A stretch of DNA of 41,977 nucleotides from Candidatus Omnitrophota bacterium (GTDB lineage: Bacteria; Omnitrophota; Gorgyraeia; M55B152), in assembly GCA_018399975.1 (NCBI GenBank), contig JAGYNU010000003.1, positions 1-41,977 on the forward strand, read 5' to 3'. Below the pieces are notes generated by a model. It was given only the letters and a program-made list of their open reading frames with translations. It was not told the origin of the DNA and searched no databases. The first letter of the stretch is position 1. Each line of letters starts with the position of its first letter. Positions 9,503 to 18,119 of the stretch are shown piece by piece. Position numbers and translations under genes: made by a program.

Positions 9503-10420
9503 ATGTTAAATAGAATTTTAAATTTTTATAACCGTTTATTTGTAGTATGGGTAATTATAGGAGGTGTAGCAGCTTATTTTTGGTCTGGAACGTTTTTGCA
9601 TTTAAAAAGCTATATGGAGATTTTTTTTGGCATAACGATGTTTGGAATTGGTATGGTGCTCAGTGTTAAGGATTTTGAGAATATTTTTAAACATCCCTGG
9701 GTAGTTTTAGTGGGAGTTGTTGCCCAGTTTACAATTATGCCATTTTCAGCTTATGGAGTCGCGAAATTATTTTCTTTTTCTAAAGAATTTTCTTTAGGCC
9801 TTATTCTTACCGGCTCTGCTCCAGGAGCTATGGCAAGTAATGTATTGAGTTATCTCGCAGGAGCAGATGTAGCTTATTCAGTATCTCTTACTACAGTTTC
9901 TACTTTAATTACACCTATAATGACGCCGGCTTTAACGCTTTTTCTAGCACATACACTTTTTGAAGTGCCTTTTTGGGATATGTTTTTAAGTGTAATAAAA
10001 ATTGTAGTTATTCCTCTTATTTTAGGATTTACAGTTAAAAGGATTTTTGATAAAAAAATAAAGCCTATAGAAAAAATATTTCCTGCTATTTCTACTACAT
10101 TCATTGTTTTTATCTGTGCTCTGGTTATTGCTTTAAATAGGGAATATTTAGAAAACATAAGGTATCTGATATTCGCAGGAGTTTTGTTGCTTAATATATG
10201 TGGTATGATATTTGGGTATATAGTTGGAAAATTTTTTAGATTTGATATATTAAAAAGACGGACTCTTGCTATAGAAATTGGTATGCAAAATGCTGGATTG
10301 GGAAGTGTCTTAGCTTTAAAACATTTTAATGAACGCGTAGCTTTTCCCGCAGTAATTTTTGTTTTTATATGTATTTTTACTGCGTCATTTTTAGTCCAAA
10401 TATGGTCGAAGAATAAATAA
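9503..10420 (+). CDS. Bile acid:sodium symporter (BASS) family transporter
   Basis: This is a 305-residue integral membrane protein with about nine or ten hydrophobic segments. Family signatures are ITMFGIGMVLSVKDF in the second helix region, GLILTGSAPGAMASNVLSYLAGADVAYSV (the conserved crossing-helix motif) and EIGMQNAGLGSVLALKHF near the C-terminus. BASS proteins move organic anions with sodium; bacterial members include ketopantoate (PanS) and pyruvate-type carriers as well as bile-acid homologues, so the substrate is open. The start ATG has no clear ribosome site. It lies 32 bases after the nuclease gene and may be co-transcribed, but no functional link is evident. Confidence 0.85.
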   Translation: MLNRILNFYNRLFVVWVIIGGVAAYFWSGTFLHLKSYMEIFFGITMFGIGMVLSVKDFENIFKHPWVVLVGVVAQFTIMPFSAYGVAKLFSFSKEFSLGLILTGSAPGAMASNVLSYLAGADVAYSVSLTTVSTLITPIMTPALTLFLAHTLFEVPFWDMFLSVIKIVVIPLILGFTVKRIFDKKIKPIEKIFPAISTTFIVFICALVIALNREYLENIRYLIFAGVLLLNICGMIFGYIVGKFFRFDILKRRTLAIEIGMQNAGLGSVLALKHFNERVAFPAVIFVFICIFTASFLVQIWSKNK

Positions 10421-10444
10421 CTAATATAAGAAAGGAGAAATGAT

Positions 10445-10612
10445 ATGTTTGATTTTGATAAATTAGGTGATATGAGCAAAATGGCAAAAGAAGCAAAAGA
10501 AATTCAGAAACAACAAAGTGAGTTCCAAAGCAAACAAATTGAACTGTTAAAAGATATTTCTTTGAAATTAGATAAACTGATTAGTATAATTAAAAGCAAG
10601 GGTTTTGATTGA
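10445..10612 (+). CDS. Small coiled-coil protein, 55 residues
   Basis: A 55-codon frame begins MFDFDKLGDMSKMAKEAKEI and ends SIIKSKGFD. An AAGGAG ribosome site sits just upstream (near 10433-10438, about six bases before ATG), which makes it a convincing gene in spite of its size. The sequence is lysine/glutamate/glutamine rich with hydrophobic residues at heptad spacing through residues 7-50, so a single amphipathic helix or coiled coil is expected. There is no signal peptide and there are no cysteines. I recognise no named family; SlyX-like or YbaB-N-like helices are superficially similar but not convincing. Confidence 0.6.
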   Translation: MFDFDKLGDMSKMAKEAKEIQKQQSEFQSKQIELLKDISLKLDKLISIIKSKGFD

Positions 10613-10637
10613 TATTTGTAGGAATGATATAAAAAAA

Positions 10638-11258
10638 ATGATTATGAAAAAAATAATTTGTATTTTATTTTTTTTGGTTTTTATTTATTACCCAGATATC
10701 TCTTATTGTTTTTTTTATAGTAGGATTGTTGAGGAAGATACACCATTTGTTTACAAGGTGACCTTAAAAAATTTTAGCGTTTCCTCAGATAAAGGAAAAA
10801 CATGGGAGGTGATTCAAAAAAAACCCATAGCAGTAGATATTGTTAAAAACAATGCGATTGAATCTGTTGCTTATAAAATTCCGCCAGGCAGATATAATAA
10901 GGTAAAATATATGCCAAATGCTACTTTTATTATGAAAGGATATGTAAAGTATAAGGATTTAGTTTATTATACAAGTGTTGAAGCCGAAAATGGAACGGCA
11001 GTAACAGAAAATTTCGATTTGAATAATCCTCCTGTGGATTATGGAGAAGCTGAACTTACTGTTTTCGGATATAACGAATGGGAGTATTTAAGTTTCAAGA
11101 CAGAGAACATTAAATTTTCAGTAAAAGATTCAAAGATTAAAGAGATTTATATAAAAGTTGATTTAACTAATTCTTTAGCATTGTATCAAACCAGAGCAGA
11201 CCCAAATGTCTACCAGCTTATGCCGGTTTCACCTTCTATTATCGTATTTATAGAATAA
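10638..11258 (+). CDS. Exported protein of unknown function
   Basis: The N-terminus is a signal peptide: two or three lysines, then the hydrophobic core IICILFFLVFIYY, with likely cleavage around PDISYCFF. There is a cysteine at the end of the signal but the preceding residues (ISY) do not make a good lipobox, so a lipoprotein is possible but not favoured. The mature part, about 180 residues, is rich in beta-type alternation (VYKVTLKNFSVSS, then SVEAENGTAVTENFDL) and has no recognisable catalytic motif. I start at ATG 10638; an upstream TTG at 10605 would overlap the small gene and lacks a ribosome site. ATG 10644 is equally possible. I do not recognise the family. Confidence 0.6.
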   Translation: MIMKKIICILFFLVFIYYPDISYCFFYSRIVEEDTPFVYKVTLKNFSVSSDKGKTWEVIQKKPIAVDIVKNNAIESVAYKIPPGRYNKVKYMPNATFIMKGYVKYKDLVYYTSVEAENGTAVTENFDLNNPPVDYGEAELTVFGYNEWEYLSFKTENIKFSVKDSKIKEIYIKVDLTNSLALYQTRADPNVYQLMPVSPSIIVFIE

Positions 11259-11270
11259 TTATTGTTCTTT
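11252..11270 (+). terminator. Weak hairpin between converging genes
   Basis: AGAATAA (11252-11258) can pair with TTGTTCT (11262-11268) around a three-base loop, followed by TTTATATA. It spans the stop codon of the exported protein and the region next to the 3' end of the minus-strand GNAT remnant. The stem is short and AT-rich, so this is only a candidate terminator. Confidence 0.25.
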
Positions 11271-11692
11271 TATATAGTATATAAGATTAAATACCTGCTG
11301 CTATCTTTTAGTATTACTTGCGTATTTTTGTTATTACAGTAACCAGGTTTTTCACTGACCGATAAAAATAATAAATTTCTAATCCCTTCTTCTTCTTTAA
11401 TTTCGAATAGTTTTGAACACAATCGAGTTCCTATTCCATTCGAACGATATTTTTTATTAACTGCTACGTAAAAATCTATTAAAGGAATAGGAGGTTCTGT
11501 TCCGTGTTCAGTTATAACACTTACTATTTCTTCTATTTCATGAGTTTCAAAATATTCTTCGAGGGTTTCTGTTTTATATAATAAACCTCCGATAATATTT
11601 CCGGTTTTTGGGTCTTTTGCAATTATAGCGTCATATTCTTCATTTAGGTTTTCCTGGCCAGGTAATATTCGTCTTTCTTGTCTAAAAATTTC
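11270..11692 (-). pseudogene. Remnant of a GNAT N-acetyltransferase
   Basis: On the minus strand an open frame of 140 codons runs from just after a TAG (complement of 11693-11695) to a stop at 11270-11272. It contains no Met, and its first in-frame TTG comes only after the acetyl-CoA motif, so it cannot be made as it stands. The translation carries YDAIIAKDPKTGNIIGGLLYK (strands 2-3), IDFYVAVNKKYRSNGIGTRL (strand 4 plus the R-x2-G-x-G acetyl-CoA-binding loop) and a tail. The first strand and first helix of the GNAT fold are missing. It is therefore a 5'-truncated acetyltransferase gene. It is the only minus-strand coding sequence I find in the window. Confidence 0.65.
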
Positions 11693-12020
11693 CTATTTTA
11701 AAAAAACTCCCTACTGTTTTCCTATCTTAGTTATTATTTTTTTTAATCACAAAAACTTGATTTTTTACAGCTGTATCAGGTATACTTAATGTGAGGTGTA
11801 AATATATAAATTTTTTTATAATTTATAACAAAAATTTACTATTTTATTGAAAGCTGCATTTAACACCAAGATATTTTATATTATTTATATCTATAACTTA
11901 TTATATTGCAGTAAGTTATGTTTATATGGTTATTAATGTATATGTATTAATAATTTGGTATAAAAGTTGCTTTTAATGTAAGACTATTGAGCTAAAAATA
12001 TATTAGTTTAGGATAAAAAA
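11693..12020. other. AT-rich intergenic region with possible promoter and inverted repeat
   Basis: This gap holds no frame I can support as coding. A plausible promoter is TTGATT (11757-11762), 18-bp spacer, TATACT (11781-11786), which would give a leader of about 230 bases to the next gene. An 8-bp inverted repeat, ATAACTTA at 11893-11900 and TAAGTTAT at 11912-11919, may be an operator or simply reflect base composition. AGGA just before 12021 is the likely ribosome site of the next gene. Confidence 0.3.
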
Positions 12021-13025
12021 ATGAAATATTCTAAAATAAGTATAATTATATTTATTTACTTAATATTGTTTGGTAATTTGTATTTTTCTGCCGATGCAAG
12101 GATGGTGAGAGAGAATACTTCCTTTGAACAAGAAATAATTTCTTATTTAATAGAAAACAGCGAGCTTAAGGAATTAGGTTTGTCTCAAACATTTATAAGA
12201 GATATATCTCTATTTATGAGACATTATCTTGAAAAAAGAGCAGAGTCACGACATTTATCTTTAGAAAGATATTTGCAACAAATAAAGACAGATAAACGAG
12301 AATTTGAATTTTTAATAAGCAAAATATCAGATTCTCTAGATATAGATGAATTTTCTTTTTATTCTGCATTTTTTAATTTTAATGTAGGTGTTTTTAGAAA
12401 ATTCTTAAATGAGCTAATTAAGGATAAAGTTAGGCAATCTGATTTAAGCATTAAGATAAAGAGCGTTGCTGGCAATAGGGGGATGGAAGCATATACAGCT
12501 GCTATGGTTGTTTATGATAGATTAGAAAGATATGCTTCTGAAAATTTATTTAGTCATGAAAGTGACTTGGAAAGAAAAAAAGAATTAGTAAAAGATTGGA
12601 TTAAAAAATGGGATATAGAGATTGCCATATATGATGTCGGATTAAGACTTTTAGAACATGCAAAGATAGGAGATTATTTTTATGTTGATATTTTTGGAGT
12701 TATTCCTGAAGGATTTCCACGCGGAAAATATGAACAAAACTTACTTCAAAGATTCTTTATTCCTTATGGAGGAAAAAGGAACGCTTATCAAATTGATTCT
12801 CTACTGCATTCATGGGTAAGAGAAAAATATATTGATTTAACTGATGAGTTTTCAAAAGATATACTTCTAGATGATTCAGGACATGAAATTGCATTTTTCA
12901 TTTCAGAAGGAGCCCCTTATTCAATTGTTAGACTAACTGAGGATATTTTAAAAGACTCTTTGAATTCTATTTATTCGGGGTTACTATTTTTTGCCTTGGA
13001 TGAATACCGAATAATAGAACCGTAA
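12021..13025 (+). CDS. Secreted helical protein of unknown function
   Basis: This 334-residue protein has a clear signal peptide (MKYSKISIIIFIYLILFGNL, cleavage probably after FSADA). The mature part is highly charged and mostly helical, with segments such as EISYLIENSELKELGLSQTF, a central VYDRLERYASENLFS stretch and a C-terminal LLDDSGHEIAFFISEGAPYS region. I see no catalytic motif, no transmembrane segment after the signal and no cysteine pattern. It stands alone between two non-coding gaps, so context gives no clue. The start ATG follows AGGA by eight bases. Confidence 0.6.
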   Translation: MKYSKISIIIFIYLILFGNLYFSADARMVRENTSFEQEIISYLIENSELKELGLSQTFIRDISLFMRHYLEKRAESRHLSLERYLQQIKTDKREFEFLISKISDSLDIDEFSFYSAFFNFNVGVFRKFLNELIKDKVRQSDLSIKIKSVAGNRGMEAYTAAMVVYDRLERYASENLFSHESDLERKKELVKDWIKKWDIEIAIYDVGLRLLEHAKIGDYFYVDIFGVIPEGFPRGKYEQNLLQRFFIPYGGKRNAYQIDSLLHSWVREKYIDLTDEFSKDILLDDSGHEIAFFISEGAPYSIVRLTEDILKDSLNSIYSGLLFFALDEYRIIEP

Positions 13026-13040
13026 TAGAATATTATTACG
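13021..13040 (+). terminator. Hairpin overlapping the stop codon
   Basis: CGTAATA (13021-13027) and TATTACG (13034-13040) form a perfect 7-bp stem with a 6-base loop, beginning at the end of the secreted-protein gene. The following bases (TCAATTTCTT) are only moderately T-rich, so termination here is possible but weak. Confidence 0.3.
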
Positions 13041-13154
13041 TCAATTTCTTAAAACCCCTTTCACTTCAAGAATAAATATTTCTTTATATCAAACTTGCTA
13101 TATTGCCTAATTCCTGATATATTCTTATTCAGGAGGTTATATAACACTATAAAA

Positions 13155-14825
13155 ATGAAAGTCTTAGATAATTTGTTTCAGGTCCGAAAACCCGGCAGGT
13201 ATATAAGCAAAGAGTATAATTCTGTAGTAAAAAATTGGGATAAAATAGATTTAAAGGTTTTAATTTCATATCCTGACCTTTACGAAATAGGTATGAGTAA
13301 CTTGGCTATATCTATTTTATATGAATTGCTTAATTCTAAAAAGGGTGTTCTTTGTGAAAGGTGTTTTGCTCCATGGAAAGACATGGAAAATTTTTTAAAA
13401 AACAATAAACAGCCTTTATATAGTCTTGAAAGCAAGAAAAATATAGATGAATTTGATTTAATAGGATTTACTCTTCAACATGAACTAAACTATACAAATA
13501 TACTTACAATACTTGAATTAGGAAATTTGAAAATTTGGCAAAAAGAAAGAAAAAATAAACATCCAATAATAATAGGTGGAGGCCCTTGTACTTTTAATCC
13601 TGAACCGATAGCAGACTTTTTTGATTTTTTCATTATAGGAGATGCTGAAGAAGTAATTTTAAAAATTGTAGAAGAGACTAAAAAATGGAAAAAAAAGGCA
13701 ATTTCTAGAAGGGAATTATTAAAGAATGTAGCTTTATTAAAGGGTGTATATGTTCCATCGTTATATAGTTTAAAAACAACAAGAGAAGAGTTTTTAATAC
13801 CTGAAGTAGATAAAAAAATAGAAAAAGCGACGGTTTCTGATATTAATAAAAGTTTCTATCCAACCACTTTTGTGGTCCCATATGTTCAAACTGTTCATGA
13901 TAGAGTTAATTTAGAAATTATGAGAGGATGTCCTAATTCTTGTAAATTTTGTCAGGCAAGACTTTATTACGGTTTACCCAGGGTTAGAAAGAAAAATAAC
14001 TTAGTTTCTATTGCGAGAAAAAGTTATGATAAAACCGGGTATGAAGAAATTTGTCTTTCTTCTTTGTCTAGTGGTAATTATCCTGGGATTTTAGAATTAT
14101 TAGATGATATAAAAGAGGAATTTAAAGAGGAAAACGTTTTTATAAGTTTGCCATCTTTGTGGGTTGGTAGAAATACTATAAAAGTTTTAAAAAGATTTAC
14201 TGAGTCTAAACGTCCTGGTTTAACTTTTGCTCCAGAGGTTACTTCAAAAAAAATGAAAAAAGTAATTAATAAATATGTAAGGGAAAAAGATTTAAAACAA
14301 GTTGTGCAATTTGCTTTAAATAATGGTTGGAAGAAAATTAAACTATATTATATGATAGGATTGCCAGAGTTGGAAATTGAAGATTTGAAGGAGACTGAGA
14401 AATTTGTATTAGAATTGTTAAATTTAAAGACCAAGAGAAAAGTTAATTTAACTTTAAGTTTTTCAACTTTTATACCAAAGTCACATACACCTTTGCAGAG
14501 GGCTAATTTTGTATCGGAGCAAGAATTTATAAAACAGTATAACTTTATTAAAAATAATCTTTCTAAACCAAGAATTACTTGGAATGTTAGAAGCTATAAA
14601 TTTTCATTGTTGGAAGCAATTTTATCAAGAGGAGATAGAGCATTAGGAAAGGTTATTTATAAAGCATGGCAGAAAAAAGCAAGGTTTGATTCTTGGAGCA
14701 AAGAATTCAATTTTTCCTTATGGGAAGATTCATTTAAAGAATTAAATGTAGAATATGAAAAATATTTGTATCCAGGCTTAAATAAAACTTCTATTTTGCC
14801 CTGGAGTTATATTGATTTATCATGA
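13155..14825 (+). CDS. Radical SAM protein with B12-binding-type N-terminal domain (TIGR03960-like)
   Basis: The N-terminus VRKPGRYISKEYNSVVKNW and LKVLISYPDLYEIGMSNLAI mark the uncharacterised radical SAM family usually paired with a DUF2344 protein. A Rossmann-like cobalamin-binding-type region (GFTLQHELNYTNIL, then IIIGGGPCTFNPEPIADFFD, then IIGDAEE) precedes the radical SAM core, whose cluster cysteines are C259, C263 and C266 (RGCPNSCKFCQAR). Its reaction is unknown; in many genomes it sits near ribosomal L21 or RNase G genes. I start at ATG 13155 because family members begin close to VRKPGRY. AGGAGG lies 18 bases upstream, which is longer than usual spacing, and the in-frame TTG at 13095 only adds non-family residues. 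The truncated DUF2344 partner follows after 22 bases. Confidence 0.85.
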   Translation: MKVLDNLFQVRKPGRYISKEYNSVVKNWDKIDLKVLISYPDLYEIGMSNLAISILYELLNSKKGVLCERCFAPWKDMENFLKNNKQPLYSLESKKNIDEFDLIGFTLQHELNYTNILTILELGNLKIWQKERKNKHPIIIGGGPCTFNPEPIADFFDFFIIGDAEEVILKIVEETKKWKKKAISRRELLKNVALLKGVYVPSLYSLKTTREEFLIPEVDKKIEKATVSDINKSFYPTTFVVPYVQTVHDRVNLEIMRGCPNSCKFCQARLYYGLPRVRKKNNLVSIARKSYDKTGYEEICLSSLSSGNYPGILELLDDIKEEFKEENVFISLPSLWVGRNTIKVLKRFTESKRPGLTFAPEVTSKKMKKVINKYVREKDLKQVVQFALNNGWKKIKLYYMIGLPELEIEDLKETEKFVLELLNLKTKRKVNLTLSFSTFIPKSHTPLQRANFVSEQEFIKQYNFIKNNLSKPRITWNVRSYKFSLLEAILSRGDRALGKVIYKAWQKKARFDSWSKEFNFSLWEDSFKELNVEYEKYLYPGLNKTSILPWSYIDLS

Positions 14826-14847
14826 ATAAGGAAGATTGTATATTATA

Positions 14848-15144
14848 ATGGAGAAGGAATATTTTGAATATCAATTAGTTTTTAAAAAAGAGGGGTTGTT
14901 GAAATACATTTCTCATTTAGATTTACTTCGTCTTTTTCAACGGGTAGTTAGAAGAGCTAATTTGCCAGTAGTATTTTCTAAAGGTTTTCATCCTCTGCCT
15001 AAGTTAAAAATACAACCTGCTTTAAAATTAGGAATAGAGAGTGATAATTTAAAATTATTTATCAAGTTAAATAAGAATATATCAAATAGAGAGTTAAAAG
15101 ATAGATTAAATTCAGAATTACCTGATGAAATCAAAGTTTTATGA
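14848..15144 (+). CDS. DUF2344 / radical SAM-linked protein (TIGR03936-like), truncated
   Basis: The sequence EYQLVFKKEGLLKYISHLDL, then RLFQRVVRRANLPVVFSKGFHPLPK, is the characteristic N-terminal half of DUF2344, the standard neighbour of the radical SAM protein just upstream (in other genomes the two are adjacent or fused). Family members are normally near 200 residues; this one stops after 98, at IKVL. The stop is followed within about 60 bases by a long non-coding heptad-repeat tract. I see no continuation of the domain in any forward frame downstream, so the 3' half appears deleted. The start is ATG 14848; an in-frame TTG at 14836 is the alternative. Whether the half domain works is unknown. 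Confidence 0.7.
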   Translation: MEKEYFEYQLVFKKEGLLKYISHLDLLRLFQRVVRRANLPVVFSKGFHPLPKLKIQPALKLGIESDNLKLFIKLNKNISNRELKDRLNSELPDEIKVL

Positions 15145-15202
15145 ATAAATACTGTAGGATAAATTTCGTGTTAAAATTTGACATTGGATATTGGGGGCTA
15201 TA

Positions 15203-15495
15203 AAGGATAAAGGAGAAAGGAAAAAGGATAAAGTTCTACGTTTAAAGTCCTACGTCCTAAGTCCTAAGTTAAAAACAGAGGATAAAAGAACAAGGATAAA
15301 GGATAAAGGAAAAAATAGAAGCCTGAAACCTGATGATTAAAAATTAGGTCAACTTGTCATTTGTAATTTGTAACTTGTAATTTACTTGTATCTTGTATCT
15401 TGTTTCTTGTAATTTGTAATTTGTTTGTAATTTGTTATTTGTTATTTGTAATTTGTAATTTACTTGTATCTTGTATCTTGTCTCTTGTATCTTAT
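15203..15495. repeat. Heptanucleotide short-tandem-repeat tract (three motif families)
   Basis: This fills most of a 511-base gap with no coding frame. Three period-7 families follow one another. First comes a purine-rich AAGGATA/AAGGAAA type (15203-15232 and again about 15278-15315). Second is a GTCCTAC/GTCCTAA type (15247-15268). Third is a long T-rich TTGTAAT/TTGTATC/TTGTTAT type (15353-15493). In the third, one 29-base unit beginning TTGTAATTTACTTGTATC is repeated exactly at 15375-15403 and 15453-15481. The layout resembles the heptameric STRR sequences of cyanobacteria in kind, not in sequence. No inverted ends or target duplications suggest transposition. Confidence 0.8.
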
Positions 15496-15594
15496 TTAGG
15501 TTTTGTCTATTCAGACTTCATATTTTATTTATGAAAGTGCAAAATATTCTTGACATTACTTATGAATTTTGATACTTGATATTTTCTTTAGTTC

Positions 15595-15624
15595 TTGATA
15601 TAGTTATAGCTTATTAATTTATAA
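15595..15624 (+). promoter_or_regulatory. Candidate promoter of the TrpB2 gene
   Basis: TTGATA (15595-15600), an 18-bp spacer and TTATAA (15619-15624) lie about 30 bases before the ATG. An alternative is TTGACA at 15550-15555 with GATACT 15 bp on. Both are plausible in this AT-rich sequence; neither is certain. Confidence 0.3.
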
Positions 15625-15655
15625 CGGATGTTTGTAAAAAGAAAGGAGTTGCCCT

Positions 15656-17035
15656 ATGTCTGATGATGTTAAAATTTTTCTTAATGAAGAAGATATTCCT
15701 AAACAGTGGTATAACATAGTGCCAGATTTGCCTAATCAACCACCTCCTCCTCTTGGCCCTGATGGCAAACCTATTAAACCAGAGATGTTGTCTAAAGTTT
15801 TCCCAATGAATTTGATTGAGCAGGAAGTTTCACAAGAACGTTGGATAGATATACCAGAAGAAATACTCGAAATTTTATATCGTTGGAGGCCTACTCCTTT
15901 ACGAAGAGCAAGATATTTAGAAAAATATTTAGATACTCCTGCTCGAATTTATTATAAGGATGAGAGTTTTAGCCCTCCGGGTAGTCATAAACCGAATACT
16001 GCGGTAGCCCAAGCTTGGTATAATAAAGAATTTGGTATAAAAAAGCTCACTACTGAAACTGGGGCAGGGCAATGGGGCAGTGCATTAGCTTTTTCTTGTA
16101 AACTATTAGGCCTTGGATGTAAAGTTTATATGGTTAGAATAAGTTTTGACCAAAAACCTTTAAGAAAGAATATGATGCAAATATGGGATGCTAATTGTAT
16201 TCCTAGTCCCAGTAATGAGACAAAAGTAGGCCGTGAAGTTTTAGAAAAAACTCCTGATACTCCCGGAAGTTTAGGTATAGCTATAGCAGAAGCTATAGAA
16301 GAGGCCATAAGTGATGAATCTGGGGAAACACGTTATTCCCTGGGTAGTGTTTTAAACCATGTATTGCTTCATCAAACAATAATTGGGTTAGAAGCAAAAA
16401 AACAGTTAAAAATAGCAGGGGAAAGTAATCCCGATATTGTTATAGGTTGTTGTGGAGGAGGTAGTAACTTTGCAGGTTTATCTTTTCCTTTTCTTTATGA
16501 TAAAATAAATGGCCAGGAGATGACTATTATACCTACAGAACCGACTGCTTGTCCTACTATGACTCGTGCTCCTTATTCTTATGATTTTGGGGATTCGGCA
16601 GGTCAAACTCCTTTATTGGCAATGTATACATTGGGACATAGTTTTGTTCCTCCTCCTATTCATGCTGGAGGTCTTCGTTATCATGGTATGGCTCCTTTAG
16701 TTAGCCAGGGAATTAAGGATGGGCTTTTGGAACCCCGTTCACTTGACCAGGTGAAATGTTATGAATCTGCTTTACTTTGGGCAAGAACCGAAGGGTATAT
16801 ATGTGCTCCGGAAACTAGTCATGCGATTGCTTGTGTAATTGACGAAGCCAAAAAGGCTAAAGAAGAAGGTAAAGAAAAGGTCATTTTATTTAATTATAGT
16901 GGGCATGGATTAATGGATTTAGCAGGATATGAGAAGTTTTTATCTAATGAATTAGTTGATTTTTCATTACCAGAAGAAGATTTAAAAAAATCCTTAAAAT
17001 CAATTGAGGGATTGCCCAAGCCAAATAATAAATAA
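15656..17035 (+). CDS. trpB: TrpB2-type tryptophan synthase beta chain
   Basis: At 459 residues with the long N-terminal extension ([20 protein letters not shown]), this fits the TrpB-related TrpB2 class (TIGR01415), not canonical TrpB of about 400 residues. The PLP lysine is K112 in [12 protein letters not shown]; the substrate loop reads [15 protein letters not shown]; the phosphate-binding glycine loop is [11 protein letters not shown]. The family joins indole and serine to tryptophan, and TrpB2 often acts without a TrpA partner, salvaging indole or using phosphoserine. No other trp gene is present here. AAAGGAG stands eight bases before the ATG. The gene is monocistronic or first in its unit. 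Confidence 0.9.
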   Translation: MSDDVKIFLNEEDIPKQWYNIVPDLPNQPPPPLGPDGKPIKPEMLSKVFPMNLIEQEVSQERWIDIPEEILEILYRWRPTPLRRARYLEKYLDTPARIYYKDESFSPPGSHKPNTAVAQAWYNKEFGIKKLTTETGAGQWGSALAFSCKLLGLGCKVYMVRISFDQKPLRKNMMQIWDANCIPSPSNETKVGREVLEKTPDTPGSLGIAIAEAIEEAISDESGETRYSLGSVLNHVLLHQTIIGLEAKKQLKIAGESNPDIVIGCCGGGSNFAGLSFPFLYDKINGQEMTIIPTEPTACPTMTRAPYSYDFGDSAGQTPLLAMYTLGHSFVPPPIHAGGLRYHGMAPLVSQGIKDGLLEPRSLDQVKCYESALLWARTEGYICAPETSHAIACVIDEAKKAKEEGKEKVILFNYSGHGLMDLAGYEKFLSNELVDFSLPEEDLKKSLKSIEGLPKPNNK

Positions 17036-17115
17036 TTCTTTCCATAAAAATGATATTTTAGTGATTGTTTTTAGATATTTTTCAATCCCACAATATATTT
17101 TATGTAATAATATTT

Positions 17116-18105
17116 ATGGTTAAAGCAGTGTCTCTATTATCAGGCGGATTAGATAGTATTCTGGCAATAAGAATTATTCAAGAGCAGAAAGTAAATATTG
17201 TTGCGGTACATTTTTCTATTCCTTTTACAAGTAAAAAAGATAAAAATTATAATCTTAGTAAGAAATTATCTGATGAGTTAGGGATACACTTAGAACTTAT
17301 TAAGATAAAAAAAGAATATCTAAGTATAGTTAAAAACCCTAAATATGGATATGGTTCTAATTTTAATCCATGTATAGATTGCCGTATATTTATGGTGAAG
17401 AAAGCTAAAGAATATATGAATAAAATAAAAGCATCTTTTTTAATTACTGGAGAAGTTCTTGGCCAGCGCCCAATGTCTCAAAGAAAAGATGTTTTAACTA
17501 TTATTGAAAAAGAAAGTAAAATGCAAGGATTGATTTTAAGGCCGCTCTCGGCAAAGTTACTAAAACCTACTATTCCTGAAGAGAAAGGTTGGGTTGATAG
17601 AAGTAAATTATTAAATATTAGTGGGCGTTCTCGAAAAAAACAAATTGAATTAGCAAACAATTTCAATATAAAGGATTATCTTACTCCTGCTGGGGGATGT
17701 CTTTTAACTGACCCGGCTTTTTCAAGGAAAATGGCAGATTTGTTGAAATTTAAAGGGGATTTTGGATTACATGAAATTGAATTATTAAAAGTTGGGAGAC
17801 ACTTTAGATTAAATTCTGAAAGTAAACTTATAATAGGCAGAAATGAAAGTGAAAATAGTAAGCTATTGAAATTAGCTAAGATAGAGGATTTGATTTTTAG
17901 TCCTATCAGAGTTAAATGTCCAGTAGCTATTGGAAGAGGTGATTTTAACAAAGAAAATAAAACTTTAGCTTGTAAAATTATAGCGAAATACTGCAAGGAT
18001 TCTTCTTTTCAGACAATAAAATTGCATTGTGGTAAAAATACAGTTGATAATACAATAACAGTTTTACCTATAGAATCTAAAGAGATAAAAAAGTATAGAA
18101 TTTAA
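17116..18105 (+). CDS. PP-loop ATPase, tRNA thiolation-like protein
   Basis: The protein opens with the PP-loop VSLLSGGLDSILA, which binds ATP to adenylate a uridine or similar oxygen. Further family marks are NFNPCIDCRIFMVKKA, TGEVLGQRPMSQ, LRPLSAKLLKPTIPE and PAGGCLLTDPAF. These belong to the family commonly annotated as ThiI/MnmA-like tRNA 2-thio or 4-thiouridine synthase, with a C-terminal region resembling an RNA-binding or DUF814-like module. The conserved cysteines in CIDC and GGCLL would carry sulfur. The ATG at 17116 immediately precedes the PP-loop domain; a TTG at 17065 adds 17 hydrophobic residues and neither has a ribosome site. The exact RNA target is not determined. Confidence 0.75.
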   Translation: MVKAVSLLSGGLDSILAIRIIQEQKVNIVAVHFSIPFTSKKDKNYNLSKKLSDELGIHLELIKIKKEYLSIVKNPKYGYGSNFNPCIDCRIFMVKKAKEYMNKIKASFLITGEVLGQRPMSQRKDVLTIIEKESKMQGLILRPLSAKLLKPTIPEEKGWVDRSKLLNISGRSRKKQIELANNFNIKDYLTPAGGCLLTDPAFSRKMADLLKFKGDFGLHEIELLKVGRHFRLNSESKLIIGRNESENSKLLKLAKIEDLIFSPIRVKCPVAIGRGDFNKENKTLACKIIAKYCKDSSFQTIKLHCGKNTVDNTITVLPIESKEIKKYRI

Positions 18106-18119
18106 TCTATCTGTTTTTT

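Noticed and set aside
9874-10479. 201-codon minus-strand frame across the transporter gene
   Set aside because: It is an antisense shadow; the forward frame carries clear BASS motifs and the reverse protein has none.
15145-15655. Possible insertion sequence in the repeat gap
   Set aside because: No transposase frame, terminal inverted repeats or target-site duplication was found.
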